64,000 nt of DNA from Tateyamaria pelophila. Lineage in GTDB: Bacteria > Pseudomonadota > Alphaproteobacteria > Rhodobacterales > Rhodobacteraceae. A program made the position numbers and the translations under genes. Where the stretch lies: positions 1 to 64,000 of the forward strand of contig NZ_JAIMIA010000020.1 in the NCBI RefSeq assembly GCF_019966495.1. The letters run 5' to 3'. The notes beneath the pieces are model-generated. The model had not been told where the DNA came from and ran no database searches. It saw only the letters and a program-made list of their open reading frames with translations. Of the stretch, positions 30,355 to 39,910 are shown piece after piece. Numbering within the stretch: position 1 is the first letter of the stretch; each line of letters starts with the position of its first letter.

Positions 30355-31812
30355 TCAAAATGGCGCCTCGAGATTGCCCATGCGCACATAGACCGATTTC
30401 AACTGGCTGTAATGTTCAATGGCTGCCTTGGAATTTTCGCGCCCGACACCGGATTGTTTGGACCCACCAAAGGGCGCCTCAACCGGGGAGTCGTTATAGG
30501 TGTTGATGTAACAGGTACCCGCCTCAAAGCCTGCTGCCATGCGATGCGCCCGGCTCAGGTCACGGGTGAACACGCCCGCCGCCAGACCAAATTCGGTATC
30601 GTTGGCGCGCGCCAACACGTCGGCTTCGTCCTCGAAATCCAGCACCGCCATGACGGGGCCAAAAATCTCCTCGCGCGCGATAGTCATGTCGTCGGTCACA
30701 TCCGCAAAGACGGTCGGTTGCAGATAATAGCCCGCGCGGTCGATACGGTCGCCCCCACACACAAGCCGCGCCCCCTCGGCCTTGCCCTTGGCGATATAGC
30801 CTTGAACGATCTCCATCTGCGCTGCGCTGACCATCGGGCCAAAGGACGTTTCAGGATCCATCGGGTCACCGATCACAGCCTTTCCCAATCGCTCGGACAG
30901 GCAGGTCAGAAACGCGTGCTTGATGTCTTTGTGCACATACACCCGCGTCCCGTTTGAACAGACCTGACCGGAGGAATAGAAATTCCCAAGGATCGCGCCG
31001 GACACCGCGTTTTCCACATCGGCATCGTCAAAGATGATCAGGGGAGATTTGCCACCCAGTTCCATCGTGACATGCTTCACGCCCGCAGCTGCGGCGGCAT
31101 AGACTTTGCGCCCTGTCGGGACAGATCCGGTCAGCGAAACCTTGTCGACATCATCGTGAGAGACGAGCGCGGCGCCGACGTCACCCAACCCCTGAATGAC
31201 GTTATAGACGCCCGCGGGGGCCCCCGCCTCATGCAAAATCTCTGCCACTTTCAACGCGCATAAAGGCGTCGTCTCGGACGGCTTGAACACCATCGTGTTA
31301 CCGCAGGCCAGCGCGGGCGCGCCTTTCCAGCATGCGATCTGCGTCGGGTAGTTCCAGGCCCCGATGCCGACGCAGACGCCCAGGGCTTCGCGGCGGGTAT
31401 AGACCCAGTCTTCGCCCAGTTGGATATGTTCGCCCGTGAGCGTCGCCGCCATTCCGCCGAAATACTCCAGGGCGTCCGCGCCCGACGTCGCATCGGCCAC
31501 GCTGGTTTCCTGATAGGGTTTGCCGGTGTCATAGGTTTCCAGCACCGAAAGATCATGGTTCCGCGCGCGCAGAATGTCTGCTGCGCGGCGCAGGATACGG
31601 CCCCGCTCTGTTCCGGTCATGGCTTGCCATGCGGCCTGCGCCCCACGGGCGGCCGCGACGGCCTGGGCCACGATGGCAGGGGTTGCGGAATGGACGCGGG
31701 CAATCACCTCGCCCGTGGCGGGATAGATGACGTCAATGGGCGGACCGCTGGTGTCTTCGACATATTGCCCACCGATGAAATGGCTGGCGGTGGGCTGGGT
31801 GGGATAGGTCAT
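30355..31812 (-). CDS. betB: Betaine aldehyde dehydrogenase
   Basis: The start at 31812 gives [20 protein letters not shown] and 485 residues, the family's usual length. The aldehyde dehydrogenase motifs are seen: [10 protein letters not shown] with the catalytic Glu and [12 protein letters not shown] with the catalytic Cys. It oxidises betaine aldehyde to glycine betaine with NAD(P)+. It lies between betC and betA. A frame extending to 32022 passes into betC and is rejected. Confidence 0.95.
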   Translation of the reverse strand: MTYPTQPTASHFIGGQYVEDTSGPPIDVIYPATGEVIARVHSATPAIVAQAVAAARGAQAAWQAMTGTERGRILRRAADILRARNHDLSVLETYDTGKPYQETSVADATSGADALEYFGGMAATLTGEHIQLGEDWVYTRREALGVCVGIGAWNYPTQIACWKGAPALACGNTMVFKPSETTPLCALKVAEILHEAGAPAGVYNVIQGLGDVGAALVSHDDVDKVSLTGSVPTGRKVYAAAAAGVKHVTMELGGKSPLIIFDDADVENAVSGAILGNFYSSGQVCSNGTRVYVHKDIKHAFLTCLSERLGKAVIGDPMDPETSFGPMVSAAQMEIVQGYIAKGKAEGARLVCGGDRIDRAGYYLQPTVFADVTDDMTIAREEIFGPVMAVLDFEDEADVLARANDTEFGLAAGVFTRDLSRAHRMAAGFEAGTCYINTYNDSPVEAPFGGSKQSGVGRENSKAAIEHYSQLKSVYVRMGNLEAPF

Positions 31813-31852
31813 GATCGCCTCCGGGGAGAGTATTTTAAGAACAGGGACAGGG

Positions 31853-33361
31853 CTATTCGCCGCGCGGGAACCGCTGGCTTTCCTCGAGGATGTTGAGGTC
31901 CATGTGATTGCGCATGTAGCGTTCCGACGCCTTTTGCAGCGGCTGATAGTCCCACGGATAGTACCCGCCCTCGCGCAATGCTTCGTAGACGACCCAACGC
32001 CGGGCTTGGCTCGCGCGCACATCGGCGTCGAATCGATCCAGATCCCAGCGGGCTTCGGATTTGGCGCGCAACTGATCGCGCGTGCCCTGATGGGCGGGCG
32101 CTTCCGCGAGGTTGGTCAATTCATGTGGGTCTGCCTCAAGATCAAAAAGCTGATCGGGATCCAGCACGCAGCGATTGTATTTCCATTTGCCATAGCGCAG
32201 CGACACCATCGGCGCGTAGGAGGCCTCGGCGGCGTATTCCATCGCGACGGGTTCGGTCCGTTTGACGCCTTGGCCTTGTGGCACGACGCTTTGGCCGGTG
32301 GTCCAGGGACCAACTTCGGACATGTCCACCCCCGCCAGATCGCAAAGCGTCGGACAAACGTCGATGTTGCTGACCGGGTCGGTCACCAGACCGGGTTGCA
32401 TCTGCGGAGCCGCGATCATCATCGGGACCCGCGCCGACCCCTCGAAGAAGGACATCTTGAACCACAGTCCCCGCTCGCCCAGCATGTCGCCGTGATCCGA
32501 AACAAAGAGAATGATTGCCTCCTGGCGCGTGCCTTCCAATGCCTCCAGAACTGCACCGATCTTGTCATCGAGATAGGAAATATTGGCAAAATAAGCGCGG
32601 CGGGATCTCCGGATATCTTCATCCGAGATGTTGAAATTGTCGCGGTCGTTGGCGTCCAGAATGCGTTGGGAATGGGCATCCTGATCGGCGTAGGCAATCG
32701 GCCCGACCTCTGGCATCAAGTGGTCGCAGTCCGCGTAGAGGTCCCAATACTTCTTGCGTGCCACATAAGGATCATGCGGGTGCGTGAAGCTGACCGTCAG
32801 GCACCACGGGCGTGCATCATGACCACGCCCCAGATCATAGATTTTGCGGGTGGCGTGATAGGCCACCTCGTCGTCATACTCCAGCTGGTTGGTGATCTCG
32901 GCCACCCCTGCCCCGGTGACGGAGCCCATATTGTGGTACCACCAATCAATCCGTTCGCCGGGTTTGCGGTAATCCGGCGTCCAGCCGAAATCGGGGGGAT
33001 AGACATCGGTGGTCAGCCGTTCTTCGAAGCCGTGCAACTGATCGGGGCCGACAAAATGCATCTTGCCCGACAGGCAGGTCTGATAGCCTGCGCGCCGCAG
33101 GTGATGCGCATAGGTCGGGATCGACGACGCAAATTCGGCCGCGTTGTCATAGACACCCGTCGCGCTTGGCAATTGCCCGGACATGAAGGCGGCCCGGCCC
33201 GGCGCACACAGGGGCGAAGCGGTATAGGCATTGCCAAAGCGGGTGGACCGCGCCGCCAGTTTCTTGAGGTTGGGCGCATGCAGCCAGTCCGAAGGCCCAT
33301 CGGGAAAAAGCGTTCCATTCAGCTGGTCCACCATGAAGATCAGGATATTGGGTTTGCTCAT
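31853..33361 (-). CDS. betC: Choline-sulfatase
   Basis: The 502-residue protein hydrolyses choline-O-sulfate to choline and sulfate. The sulfatase signature is seen as C52-A-P-G-R56 within [17 protein letters not shown]; the cysteine must be converted to formylglycine. Metal-binding residues are suggested by the N-terminal ILIFMVDQL and by [16 protein letters not shown]. There is no signal peptide, so it acts in the cytosol on imported substrate. The start overlaps the betI stop by four bases. Confidence 0.94.
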   Translation of the reverse strand: MSKPNILIFMVDQLNGTLFPDGPSDWLHAPNLKKLAARSTRFGNAYTASPLCAPGRAAFMSGQLPSATGVYDNAAEFASSIPTYAHHLRRAGYQTCLSGKMHFVGPDQLHGFEERLTTDVYPPDFGWTPDYRKPGERIDWWYHNMGSVTGAGVAEITNQLEYDDEVAYHATRKIYDLGRGHDARPWCLTVSFTHPHDPYVARKKYWDLYADCDHLMPEVGPIAYADQDAHSQRILDANDRDNFNISDEDIRRSRRAYFANISYLDDKIGAVLEALEGTRQEAIILFVSDHGDMLGERGLWFKMSFFEGSARVPMMIAAPQMQPGLVTDPVSNIDVCPTLCDLAGVDMSEVGPWTTGQSVVPQGQGVKRTEPVAMEYAAEASYAPMVSLRYGKWKYNRCVLDPDQLFDLEADPHELTNLAEAPAHQGTRDQLRAKSEARWDLDRFDADVRASQARRWVVYEALREGGYYPWDYQPLQKASERYMRNHMDLNILEESQRFPRGE

Positions 33362-33933
33362 TGTTTTGCTCCGATCAAAGTGTCCAGAGTGCGCAGCGCA
33401 GTGGCCTGTGCCGCTGCTGGATCCGTGTCATCGGCCAGAGCCGCGCGCAGGTACAAACCGTCGATCAAAGCACCCAGCAGTTCAGCATCAGCGCGTGGCG
33501 TCTTGCTGAGCGGGCGCAAGGCGTGGGTCAGGTTGGCGTGCAGCCGCCGCTGATAGAGGCGCAGCAGGCGGTGCGTTTCTGTCTGGGTGGTCGCTTGCGC
33601 ATAGAGCATCATCCACGCACTGACTGTTGCGGGATCAAAACAGGATGGGGCAAAGCTGGCCGCAATCAGCGCCTCAGCACGGGCGCGCGGCGTATGGGCG
33701 GCCCGCAGGCCCGCAATCACCTCGGCCCCGAACTGGCGTAAAATCTGGCGCATAGCGGCCAGAAAAATCTGATCCTTGCCGCCAAAATAGTGATGCGCCA
33801 AAGCGGTCGACATGCCCGCCCGTTTGGCGATCTGCCCGACGGTCACGTCAAGCGATCCGGCGGCTCCGATCTCGGCAATCGTTGCCTCGACCAATGCGGC
33901 ACGGCGCACAGGCTCCATTCCCAATTTCGGCAC
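33358..33933 (-). CDS. betI: TetR-family repressor BetI (GTG start)
   Basis: The likely start is GTG at 33933, giving 191 residues beginning (V)PKLGMEPVRRAALVEATIAEIG, which lines up with BetI proteins starting MPKLGMQ. A GAGGGG ribosome-binding site is eight bases upstream, while the in-frame ATG at 33963 has no support. The helix-turn-helix is SLDVTVGQIAKRAGMSTALAHHYFG (split over about 27-51). BetI represses the bet operon unless choline is present. A palindromic operator lies in its promoter. Confidence 0.92.
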   Translation of the reverse strand: MPKLGMEPVRRAALVEATIAEIGAAGSLDVTVGQIAKRAGMSTALAHHYFGGKDQIFLAAMRQILRQFGAEVIAGLRAAHTPRARAEALIAASFAPSCFDPATVSAWMMLYAQATTQTETHRLLRLYQRRLHANLTHALRPLSKTPRADAELLGALIDGLYLRAALADDTDPAAAQATALRTLDTLIGAKQ

Positions 33934-33970
33934 GACAAACCCCTCGCTGCAGACGCGCCGCAACGTGATC

Positions 33971-34000
33971 TTTTTTTATTGACTCGTCAATCAATAAAAA
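33971..34000 (-). promoter_or_regulatory. BetI operator
   Basis: The 14-base palindrome ATTGAC-TC-GTCAAT (33978-33991) is embedded in an AT-rich extension TTTTTTATTGAC...CAATAAAAAA. This closely resembles known BetI boxes and lies 38-67 bases upstream of the betI start codon, where it would cover the promoter. Confidence 0.75.
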
Positions 34001-34001
34001 A

Positions 34002-34907
34002 TCAGAGCTTGGTTTCCGGCGTTGTGGGTGTCACCGGCGCGCGCTTCAACATGGCTTCGCGCCAAGTGATAAATGTGACGGATGCAAGGATCAGCGCGCC
34101 GCCCATAATGACCCAGATGTCGACAGGTTCGGCAAAAACGATCGCCCCCAACAACACCGCCCAGACCAGTTGCAAAAACGTGATGGGTTGCGTGACCGTC
34201 ACGGGCGCAGCCGCAAAGGCCAGCGTCATCGTATAATGCCCCGCCGTCGCAAAACAGGCGACCGCAAAGAGCAGGCCCAGATCTCCCAGCGATGGTGTCA
34301 CCCAGTCAGCAAGCGCAAAGGGCGCCAGCCCGATCGTCACAAAGATCGACAGCATGGCCACGACAACCGTCGCCTTGACCTCCCCCGCCATGATCTTGGC
34401 CAAAAGGTACGACCCCGCAAAAACCACCGCCGCGATCAGCATCGCCACATGACCTGGTTCGACCTGGCGAAAGCCCGGCCGCAGGATCACGGCCGCCCCC
34501 ATCAACGCAATCACCACCGCCGCAATGCGCCGCGCGGCCAGCTTTTCGCCCAGAAACAACGCGGCTCCGATGGTGACATAAACCGGCGCGAGATAGTTCA
34601 TCGCGGTGACTTCGGCGATTGGGATACGGGTCATGGCATAGAACCACAAAACCACACCCGCAGAATGAAACACGCCGCGCAGGGTAAACAGCTTCCACTG
34701 CCGACGGGTCAGATGCGCCGCACGGACCGCTGGCAGCATCGGCAACAGAAACACCAGCCCGAGCAGATAGCGCAGAAAGGCTGCTTCGGCAGGCGGCATA
34801 CGCGGGCCCATATATTTCACCATGGCTGTCACCGCCACAAAACACAGGCCGGTGACAAGCATCCAGAAAATGCCCACAATCGGTTTTGAAGAAGAAGCAG
34901 CGTCCAT
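34002..34907 (-). CDS. EamA-family (DMT) transporter
   Basis: From ATG 34907 the product has 301 residues with about ten membrane segments arranged as two EamA repeats (helices about 11-140 and 150-285). Typical segments are SAGVVLWFYAMTRIPIAEVTAM and FLQLVWAVLLGAIVFAEPVD. Drug/metabolite exporters of this kind often export amino acids or metabolites; the substrate is unknown. It lies upstream of the bet promoter in the same direction, ending one base before the AT-rich operator flank. Readthrough into betI is therefore possible. Confidence 0.85.
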   Translation of the reverse strand: MDAASSSKPIVGIFWMLVTGLCFVAVTAMVKYMGPRMPPAEAAFLRYLLGLVFLLPMLPAVRAAHLTRRQWKLFTLRGVFHSAGVVLWFYAMTRIPIAEVTAMNYLAPVYVTIGAALFLGEKLAARRIAAVVIALMGAAVILRPGFRQVEPGHVAMLIAAVVFAGSYLLAKIMAGEVKATVVVAMLSIFVTIGLAPFALADWVTPSLGDLGLLFAVACFATAGHYTMTLAFAAAPVTVTQPITFLQLVWAVLLGAIVFAEPVDIWVIMGGALILASVTFITWREAMLKRAPVTPTTPETKL

Positions 34908-35246
34908 CCGCGCATCAATGACCAAGCGGCCGGCATGTGCAAGCCATCTCGCGCATCACATTGGAATTGCCTGCCGTGCAGGGCGCCCCAGAATGGGCTA
35001 GCCCTTGGCCGGGCGATAAATGCCCCGCCCAACTCCTTCGGAGCTATACGTTTTGTGCACAGCGGCCTTGCGCAATTTGAAGCATTATGCGCTTGCGGGC
35101 CCCTTGTCTCTTTGAAACTCAGTATGCTCGCCTGCTGTCAGGAAATGTCATCTGTCGTGATTATCACGGTGATCTGATTTCCCAAGTTTGGCGTATACCA
35201 GTTTAATACCCATATGATGGTCAATGATAACAAGGATAGACTCCGA
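34908..35246. other. Intergenic region upstream of the EamA and 78-residue protein genes
   Basis: 339 bases holding divergent promoters. The only notable motif is a perfect palindrome CGTGAT-T-ATCACG at 35156-35168, a possible operator about 80 bases upstream of the small gene at 35247. No RNA gene or credible reading frame was found. Confidence 0.4.
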
Positions 35247-35483
35247 ATGACCGACGACACACATAACGTCGACCTGACCAAGCAGGATCTCGAAATGATC
35301 GAGACGGCCCTGCAAACCCAGGAAAAGATCTTGTCGGTCCAAAGCCGGGCAGGCGGTGGCGCGGAGCGCGCGCGACTAAACGATCTCAAAGGTCTGATGC
35401 GGCGGCTTCGGCGCCAGACTCCGACGCCACATTCAGGCGGCTCCCAAAGCTGGAGCCAAGCGGCGCGCCAACTGTTTTTCTAG
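35247..35483 (+). CDS. Small hypothetical protein, 78 residues
   Basis: The start MTDDTHNVDLTKQDLEMIETAL has AAGGA about ten bases upstream; an in-frame ATG 30 or more bases earlier is possible. The middle is a predicted amphipathic helix with many Glu, Gln and Arg residues, and the tail is basic. No known domain. It is a single gene between the EamA and phosphate-transporter genes. Confidence 0.55.
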   Translation: MTDDTHNVDLTKQDLEMIETALQTQEKILSVQSRAGGGAERARLNDLKGLMRRLRRQTPTPHSGGSQSWSQAARQLFF

Positions 35484-35740
35484 GCCAGAACCGGGATAAT
35501 TCGCTGGCTTCGTGGCGCCTAACCTGAGTGCGGATGTACCGGATTGGCTTCCGCAATCATCTTCCAAAATCGATTTGCCCGCTCGCAAAGCGTTTCGGGC
35601 GGCAACTCAATTTCCAAACCGCTGCTCCGGCAAAACAATCTATTCAGGGCGAAGCGCCGGAAAGCGCACGTCAGAATTACCTGCAAGAAGTCGTCTCATG
35701 CCGATCCCATGAACCAACGGCTGGCCCTTGGGACGCCAGC

Positions 35741-37225
35741 CTATCCAATCGACGTGTTGATCAGGAAAAAGATTGAGGCTGACAAAATCGCGGCCGCCGG
35801 AACAGTAATGATCCAGGCCGCGATGATTGTCATGAAATGCGAGCGCCGCACCAGTTTGCGACGGCGACGCTCCTCGGGTGCGTAGATTGCCCGCTCTGGA
35901 ATCGTCAACCGCGCCATGCGGCTTCGCCTCTCTGCGTCCCATTCGCGAAAGAACCCCACGCCAAAGACGGCCCCGACAGCGATGTGCGTCGAACTCACCG
36001 GCAAGCCGAGCCAGCTCGCGATGATGACGGTGATCGCGGCAGACAAGGCAACGCAGTAGGCCCGCATCGGGTTCAGTTTGGTGATTTGCCCCCCGACCAT
36101 GCGGATCAGCTTGGGTCCAAACAGAAACAGACCGAATGAGATCCCGAACGCGCCGATCACCATGACCCAAAACGGGATCGACACGGCATGCGTGAAATTA
36201 CCGGATTGCGAGGCTTGCACGATGGCTGCGAGCGGACCGACAGCGTTGGCGACGTCATTCGCACCGTGGGCAAAACTGAGCAAAGCTGCGGACACAACAA
36301 GAGGAATGCCAAACAGAACCTTCAATGATTTGTTCCTGTTTTCCAGCCCTTCGGATTGTTTGCGGATCAGCGGTATCATGACCAACCAGACCAGCAGGCC
36401 GATTGCGGCTCCGATCATCAAGGCGGTGGGAAGGTCGATCTTGATGATTTTCTTCAACCCTTTCAGTGCCAGATAGGACGCGAAAGTGCCCGCCATGATC
36501 CCCACAAGAACCGGCACCCACTTCCGGGCGGCGGCGATCTTGTCGTCCCGGTAGATGATCCGGGACTTGATCAGCCACAGGAACAGGGCCGCAATGGCAC
36601 CGCCCAGCACCGGAGAAATCACCCAACTGGCCGCGATCGTGCCCATCGTCGGCCAGTTTACAGCGGCAAATCCGGCAGCAGCGATCCCCGCCCCCATCAC
36701 ACCGCCCACCACGGAATGCGTGGTCGAGACAGGCGCGCCGATCCACGTCGCGAGGTTAACCCAGAGTGCAGCAGACAAAAGCGCCGACATCATGGCCCAG
36801 ACAAACACGGATGCGGTCCCCATGCTTTCGGGCGCAATGATCCCCTTTGCGATGGTCGACACAACATCCCCGCCCGCCAGCAGCGCGCCTGCACTCTCGA
36901 ATATGATCGCAATGCCGATGGCCCCGCCCATGGAGAGCGCATTCGCACCCACCGCCGGCCCCATATTGTTGGCCACGTCATTGGCCCCGATATTCAGCGC
37001 CATATAGGCCCCGAGGCAGGCGGCGACCACAACGATCAAGGTGTTGTTTTCCTGCCCGAAGAAGAGCATCGCGACGATGCCCGCAAGCACCACGAAGAGA
37101 AAGGATATGCCCATTCCGACCATTGGACGGGCCACGATGCTTGTTGCCGTCTCAAGATTGGAAAACCGCGCCAGGTCGCGATCAAGCGTCTCAAGGTGGC
37201 GTGGATCGCTTTGCTGTTCGGTCAT
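35741..37225 (-). CDS. pit: Inorganic phosphate transporter (Pit family)
   Basis: The 494-residue membrane protein has the two inverted PiT repeats: GANDVANNMGPAVGANALS in the first half and AHGANDVANAVGPLAAIV in the second. The paired WIGAPVSTTHSVVGGVMG and WLGLPVSSTHIAVGAVFG segments also match. It imports phosphate, probably as a metal-phosphate complex, by proton symport. A soluble N-terminal stretch of about 35 residues precedes the first helix. No Pho box was noticed upstream, as expected for a low-affinity system. The NUDIX gene lies 52 bases upstream in the same direction. Confidence 0.93.
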   Translation of the reverse strand: MTEQQSDPRHLETLDRDLARFSNLETATSIVARPMVGMGISFLFVVLAGIVAMLFFGQENNTLIVVVAACLGAYMALNIGANDVANNMGPAVGANALSMGGAIGIAIIFESAGALLAGGDVVSTIAKGIIAPESMGTASVFVWAMMSALLSAALWVNLATWIGAPVSTTHSVVGGVMGAGIAAAGFAAVNWPTMGTIAASWVISPVLGGAIAALFLWLIKSRIIYRDDKIAAARKWVPVLVGIMAGTFASYLALKGLKKIIKIDLPTALMIGAAIGLLVWLVMIPLIRKQSEGLENRNKSLKVLFGIPLVVSAALLSFAHGANDVANAVGPLAAIVQASQSGNFTHAVSIPFWVMVIGAFGISFGLFLFGPKLIRMVGGQITKLNPMRAYCVALSAAITVIIASWLGLPVSSTHIAVGAVFGVGFFREWDAERRSRMARLTIPERAIYAPEERRRRKLVRRSHFMTIIAAWIITVPAAAILSASIFFLINTSIG

Positions 37226-37277
37226 TCGTTTGCTCCCCCGTGCGTCAGGGAGCCTTAACGCTGTCCACGGTTGGGAA

Positions 37278-37766
37278 TCAACCGCTCATACATTGTTGGC
37301 GGGCAGCTTGCTGTTGGCGGAAAATTGACTTCAGTTGCGTTTCGTTGACCAATTCAGCCGCAGTATCGGCGCTCACCCATTTGCGTTCGCGTTCGTGCGC
37401 CTCCGGAAAATCGTGTGCAAGATCGTTCACCTCAACGGAATAAACCAGCGTTTCCACCGGCACTTCAAATCCGTTCGCGCGTTTCTTTTGATACGTGTAG
37501 GTGCCGATCGGCGCCGACGTCACCGGGCTGTTTTTGACCCCGGCTTCTTCCCACGCTTCGCGCAACGCGGTCTCGCTGGATTTGAGGCCACGGATCGGCC
37601 ACCCCTTCGGAATGATCCAACGCGCCGTATCTCTGGAAGTCACGAGAAGATATTCTTTCTTGTCCCCTTCGCCGCGATGACAAAGGGCCGCCATTTGCAG
37701 CCTTTTCGGACGCTGAAGCATTGGCGCCAGACAACTCTCCCAGGCAAATTGAATTGGTCTTAACAT
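37278..37766 (-). CDS. NUDIX hydrolase (diphosphoinositol polyphosphate phosphohydrolase-like)
   Basis: From ATG 37766 (MLRPIQFAWESCLAPML) the product has 162 residues; a TTG 15 bases earlier is possible. The Nudix box is seen as KGWPIRGLKSSETALREAWEEAGV (about 59-82), with REAWEEAG intact but the first Glu of the consensus replaced. The IPKGWP context resembles small NUDIX enzymes acting on diphosphoinositol or dinucleoside polyphosphates. It precedes the pit gene in the same direction. Substrate is unknown. Confidence 0.82.
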   Translation of the reverse strand: MLRPIQFAWESCLAPMLQRPKRLQMAALCHRGEGDKKEYLLVTSRDTARWIIPKGWPIRGLKSSETALREAWEEAGVKNSPVTSAPIGTYTYQKKRANGFEVPVETLVYSVEVNDLAHDFPEAHERERKWVSADTAAELVNETQLKSIFRQQQAARQQCMSG

Positions 37767-38020
37767 TTGGAAACCGCTCAAGTAATTTTTTTGCTTTGAC
37801 GCTTCATATAGTGGGTCTTGCCGGAAAGTTCAAATTTCGCCGACTGGAGCAAATGTAATTGACCTGAATGGTGTGGCTTCGTGCTGTGTACCCGCGAGGT
37901 CTCAATCTTTGCTTAACGCCAAACGCGACAGCGCAAAAACCGCTTTGGTCGGACCCACCCGAGCCAAACAAGGCATCTGTCGCTCACCCCATCTGCACCA
38001 CGGGCACACCGCCCGAAATG

Positions 38021-38482
38021 TCACCGTCTGGCCGCAAAGAAATCACGCAACAGTGTCTCAGCCTCGGTTGCCGCGATCCCGTCATAAACTTGCGGCGCAT
38101 GATGGCTTTGGCTGTGCGCGAAGACCCGCGCCCCTTGCGCCACGCCGCCGGATTTCGGGTCCGCCGCCCCGTAATATAGCCGTCCGATCCGCGCGGCGGC
38201 GATGGCTGCGGCACACATCGCGCAAGGTTCCAGCGTCACGTAGAGGTCATGGCCCACCAGCCGTTCAGACCCCATAGCGGCACAGGCGGCCCGGATCGCA
38301 AGAATTTCCGCGTGGGCTGTCGGGTCGGCCATCTCACGGGTCCGGTTGCCTGCGCGGGCCACGACGATCCCCTCACGCACGATGACTGCGCCGACGGGCA
38401 CCTCGCCGCGTTCGCCCGCAGCGCGGGCTTCGGCCATCGCCTCATGCATGAATGAACGAAACTCCATGACATCACGTGCCAT
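38021..38482 (-). CDS. tadA: tRNA-specific adenosine deaminase
   Basis: The 153-residue zinc enzyme converts A34 to inosine in tRNA-Arg(ACG). The active site is visible as H57-A-E59 in TAHAEILAIRAA and C87-x-x-C90 in TLEPCAMC. MEFRSFMHEAM (start 38467) is an alternative start only five codons in. It is divergent from the pseudouridine synthase gene, 47 bases apart; both modify RNA for translation. Confidence 0.94.
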   Translation of the reverse strand: MARDVMEFRSFMHEAMAEARAAGERGEVPVGAVIVREGIVVARAGNRTREMADPTAHAEILAIRAACAAMGSERLVGHDLYVTLEPCAMCAAAIAAARIGRLYYGAADPKSGGVAQGARVFAHSQSHHAPQVYDGIAATEAETLLRDFFAARR

Positions 38483-38529
38483 GCAGCCGCCCCCTTCCGC
38501 AAGGGCGCATGATCCGCTAGAGCCAGTGC

Positions 38530-39510
38530 ATGACCCAAGAGCCCCCCAAAGGCGATCGTATCGCCAAAGTTCTCGCCCGTGCAGGCCTCGCCAGCAGGCG
38601 CGGTGCCGAAGACATCATCGCCGCAGGCCGCGTTTTCGTGAACGGCAAGCGCATCGATAGCCCGGCCCTCAACGTAACGGACGATGACAGGATCATCGTC
38701 GATGGCAAACCACTGGCCGAGCCGGAGCCCGAACGGCTTTGGCTCTATCACAAGCCGATCGGGTTGGTGACAACTGATCGCGATGAAAAAGACCGCAAAA
38801 CCATCTATGAAACATTGCCCGAGGACATGCCCCGCGTGATGTCCGTGGGGCGGCTCGACATAAATTCGGAAGGGTTGTTGCTGCTGACCAATGATGGCGG
38901 GATCAAACGCAAGCTGGAATTGCCCTCAACCGGCTGGATGCGCCGCTACCGGGTGCGGATCAACGGCAGGCCGACGGATGCCATGCTTGAACCCTTGCGC
39001 AAGGGCATCACCGTCGACGGCGACCGGTTTCAACCGATGCAGATTACCCTGGACCGCCAGCAGGGCGCCAATGCCTGGCTGACCGTCGGACTGCGCGAAG
39101 GCAAGAACCGCGAAATCCGCCGCGCGATGGAAAGCATCGGTCTGGTGGTGAACAGGTTGATCCGGATCAGCTATGGCCCGTTCCAACTGGGCGATCTGAA
39201 ACCGGGCGCCGTCGAGGAAATCCGCCGCCGGATCATGCGCGATCAGCTTGGGCTGGAGCCCGAGCAGGAACATACAGGCACCGCCGCCAAAAGCACCAAG
39301 GTCAGCCGAGGCCCACGCAAGCCAGCCTCAAGGCCCGGCAAACCCCGCCCCGGTCCTCAGGAACGCAGGCAAGCCAAGGCTACAGGGCCCAAAACGGCGA
39401 CGCCGTCCGGGCCGAAGGGACGCGCCCCCTCTGGCGCCAAACCATCCCGGCCTGCCGGGTCATTCGCGCGCAAACCGGGCAAACCCGGCGGGCCCGGACG
39501 CAAAAGCTGA
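38530..39510 (+). CDS. rluB: 23S rRNA pseudouridine synthase (RluB/RsuA family)
   Basis: The 326-residue protein has an N-terminal S4 RNA-binding domain (about 9-60, RIAKVLARAGLASRRGAEDI) and a pseudouridine synthase domain with the catalytic Asp110 in VGRLDINSEGLLLLTND. The GLREGKNREIRRAMESIGL segment is typical. The last 80 residues are a low-complexity Lys/Arg/Pro/Gly tail, common in alphaproteobacterial members and probably RNA-binding. RluB modifies U2605 in E. coli; the precise target here is inferred from family. Confidence 0.9.
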   Translation: MTQEPPKGDRIAKVLARAGLASRRGAEDIIAAGRVFVNGKRIDSPALNVTDDDRIIVDGKPLAEPEPERLWLYHKPIGLVTTDRDEKDRKTIYETLPEDMPRVMSVGRLDINSEGLLLLTNDGGIKRKLELPSTGWMRRYRVRINGRPTDAMLEPLRKGITVDGDRFQPMQITLDRQQGANAWLTVGLREGKNREIRRAMESIGLVVNRLIRISYGPFQLGDLKPGAVEEIRRRIMRDQLGLEPEQEHTGTAAKSTKVSRGPRKPASRPGKPRPGPQERRQAKATGPKTATPSGPKGRAPSGAKPSRPAGSFARKPGKPGGPGRKS

Positions 39511-39817
39511 AATGCCCCCTCAAATCTTCGGTGCGATGACCCATATTGTGTCAAATGCGACAAAAAAGACCGAAGGGCCTCGATGACCAGATATCCCGGA
39601 GACGGCACACGCGCTGGACAGGTGCTGTCTCGGCACGCCCGTCTGGCAGTCCGACTTTGCGGCACGAAACGACGCAACTGCGCCACAAATCCGACCGTCC
39701 GGACAACGGCACCCGCAGACCTGAAAGCGTTCTGCCAACGGAGTGCGATGCCCCGCTACGGCACTAGTGCTGCATCCGCAAAGCGCTTATAGTCACGTCA
39801 ATCAATCGAGGAAACAC
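39511..39817. other. Intergenic region before the TelA operon
   Basis: 307 bases without a credible gene; the small overlapping frames have random-like composition. The segment should contain the promoter of the operon starting at 39818. No clear operator palindrome or terminator was found. Confidence 0.4.
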
Positions 39818-39907
39818 ATGCAACCGACAGGCTTTCAAAAGATCGCATATGCATTGCTGATTGCGCTGATGTTCGGCGTCACCACCGGCATGCTCGGAGG
39901 GCTTTGA
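39818..39907 (+). CDS. Membrane microprotein, 29 residues
   Basis: A short frame begins MQPTGFQKIAYALLIALMFG and ends in a glycine-rich stretch, giving one hydrophobic helix (about 8-28). The upstream CGAGG lies about seven bases before the ATG, and the stop is three bases before the start of xpaC, so translation is probably linked. The spacing and hydrophobicity support a real gene leading the operon. Function is unknown; a regulator or small subunit of the envelope module is a fair guess. Confidence 0.6.
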   Translation: MQPTGFQKIAYALLIALMFGVTTGMLGGL

Positions 39908-39910
39908 TCA

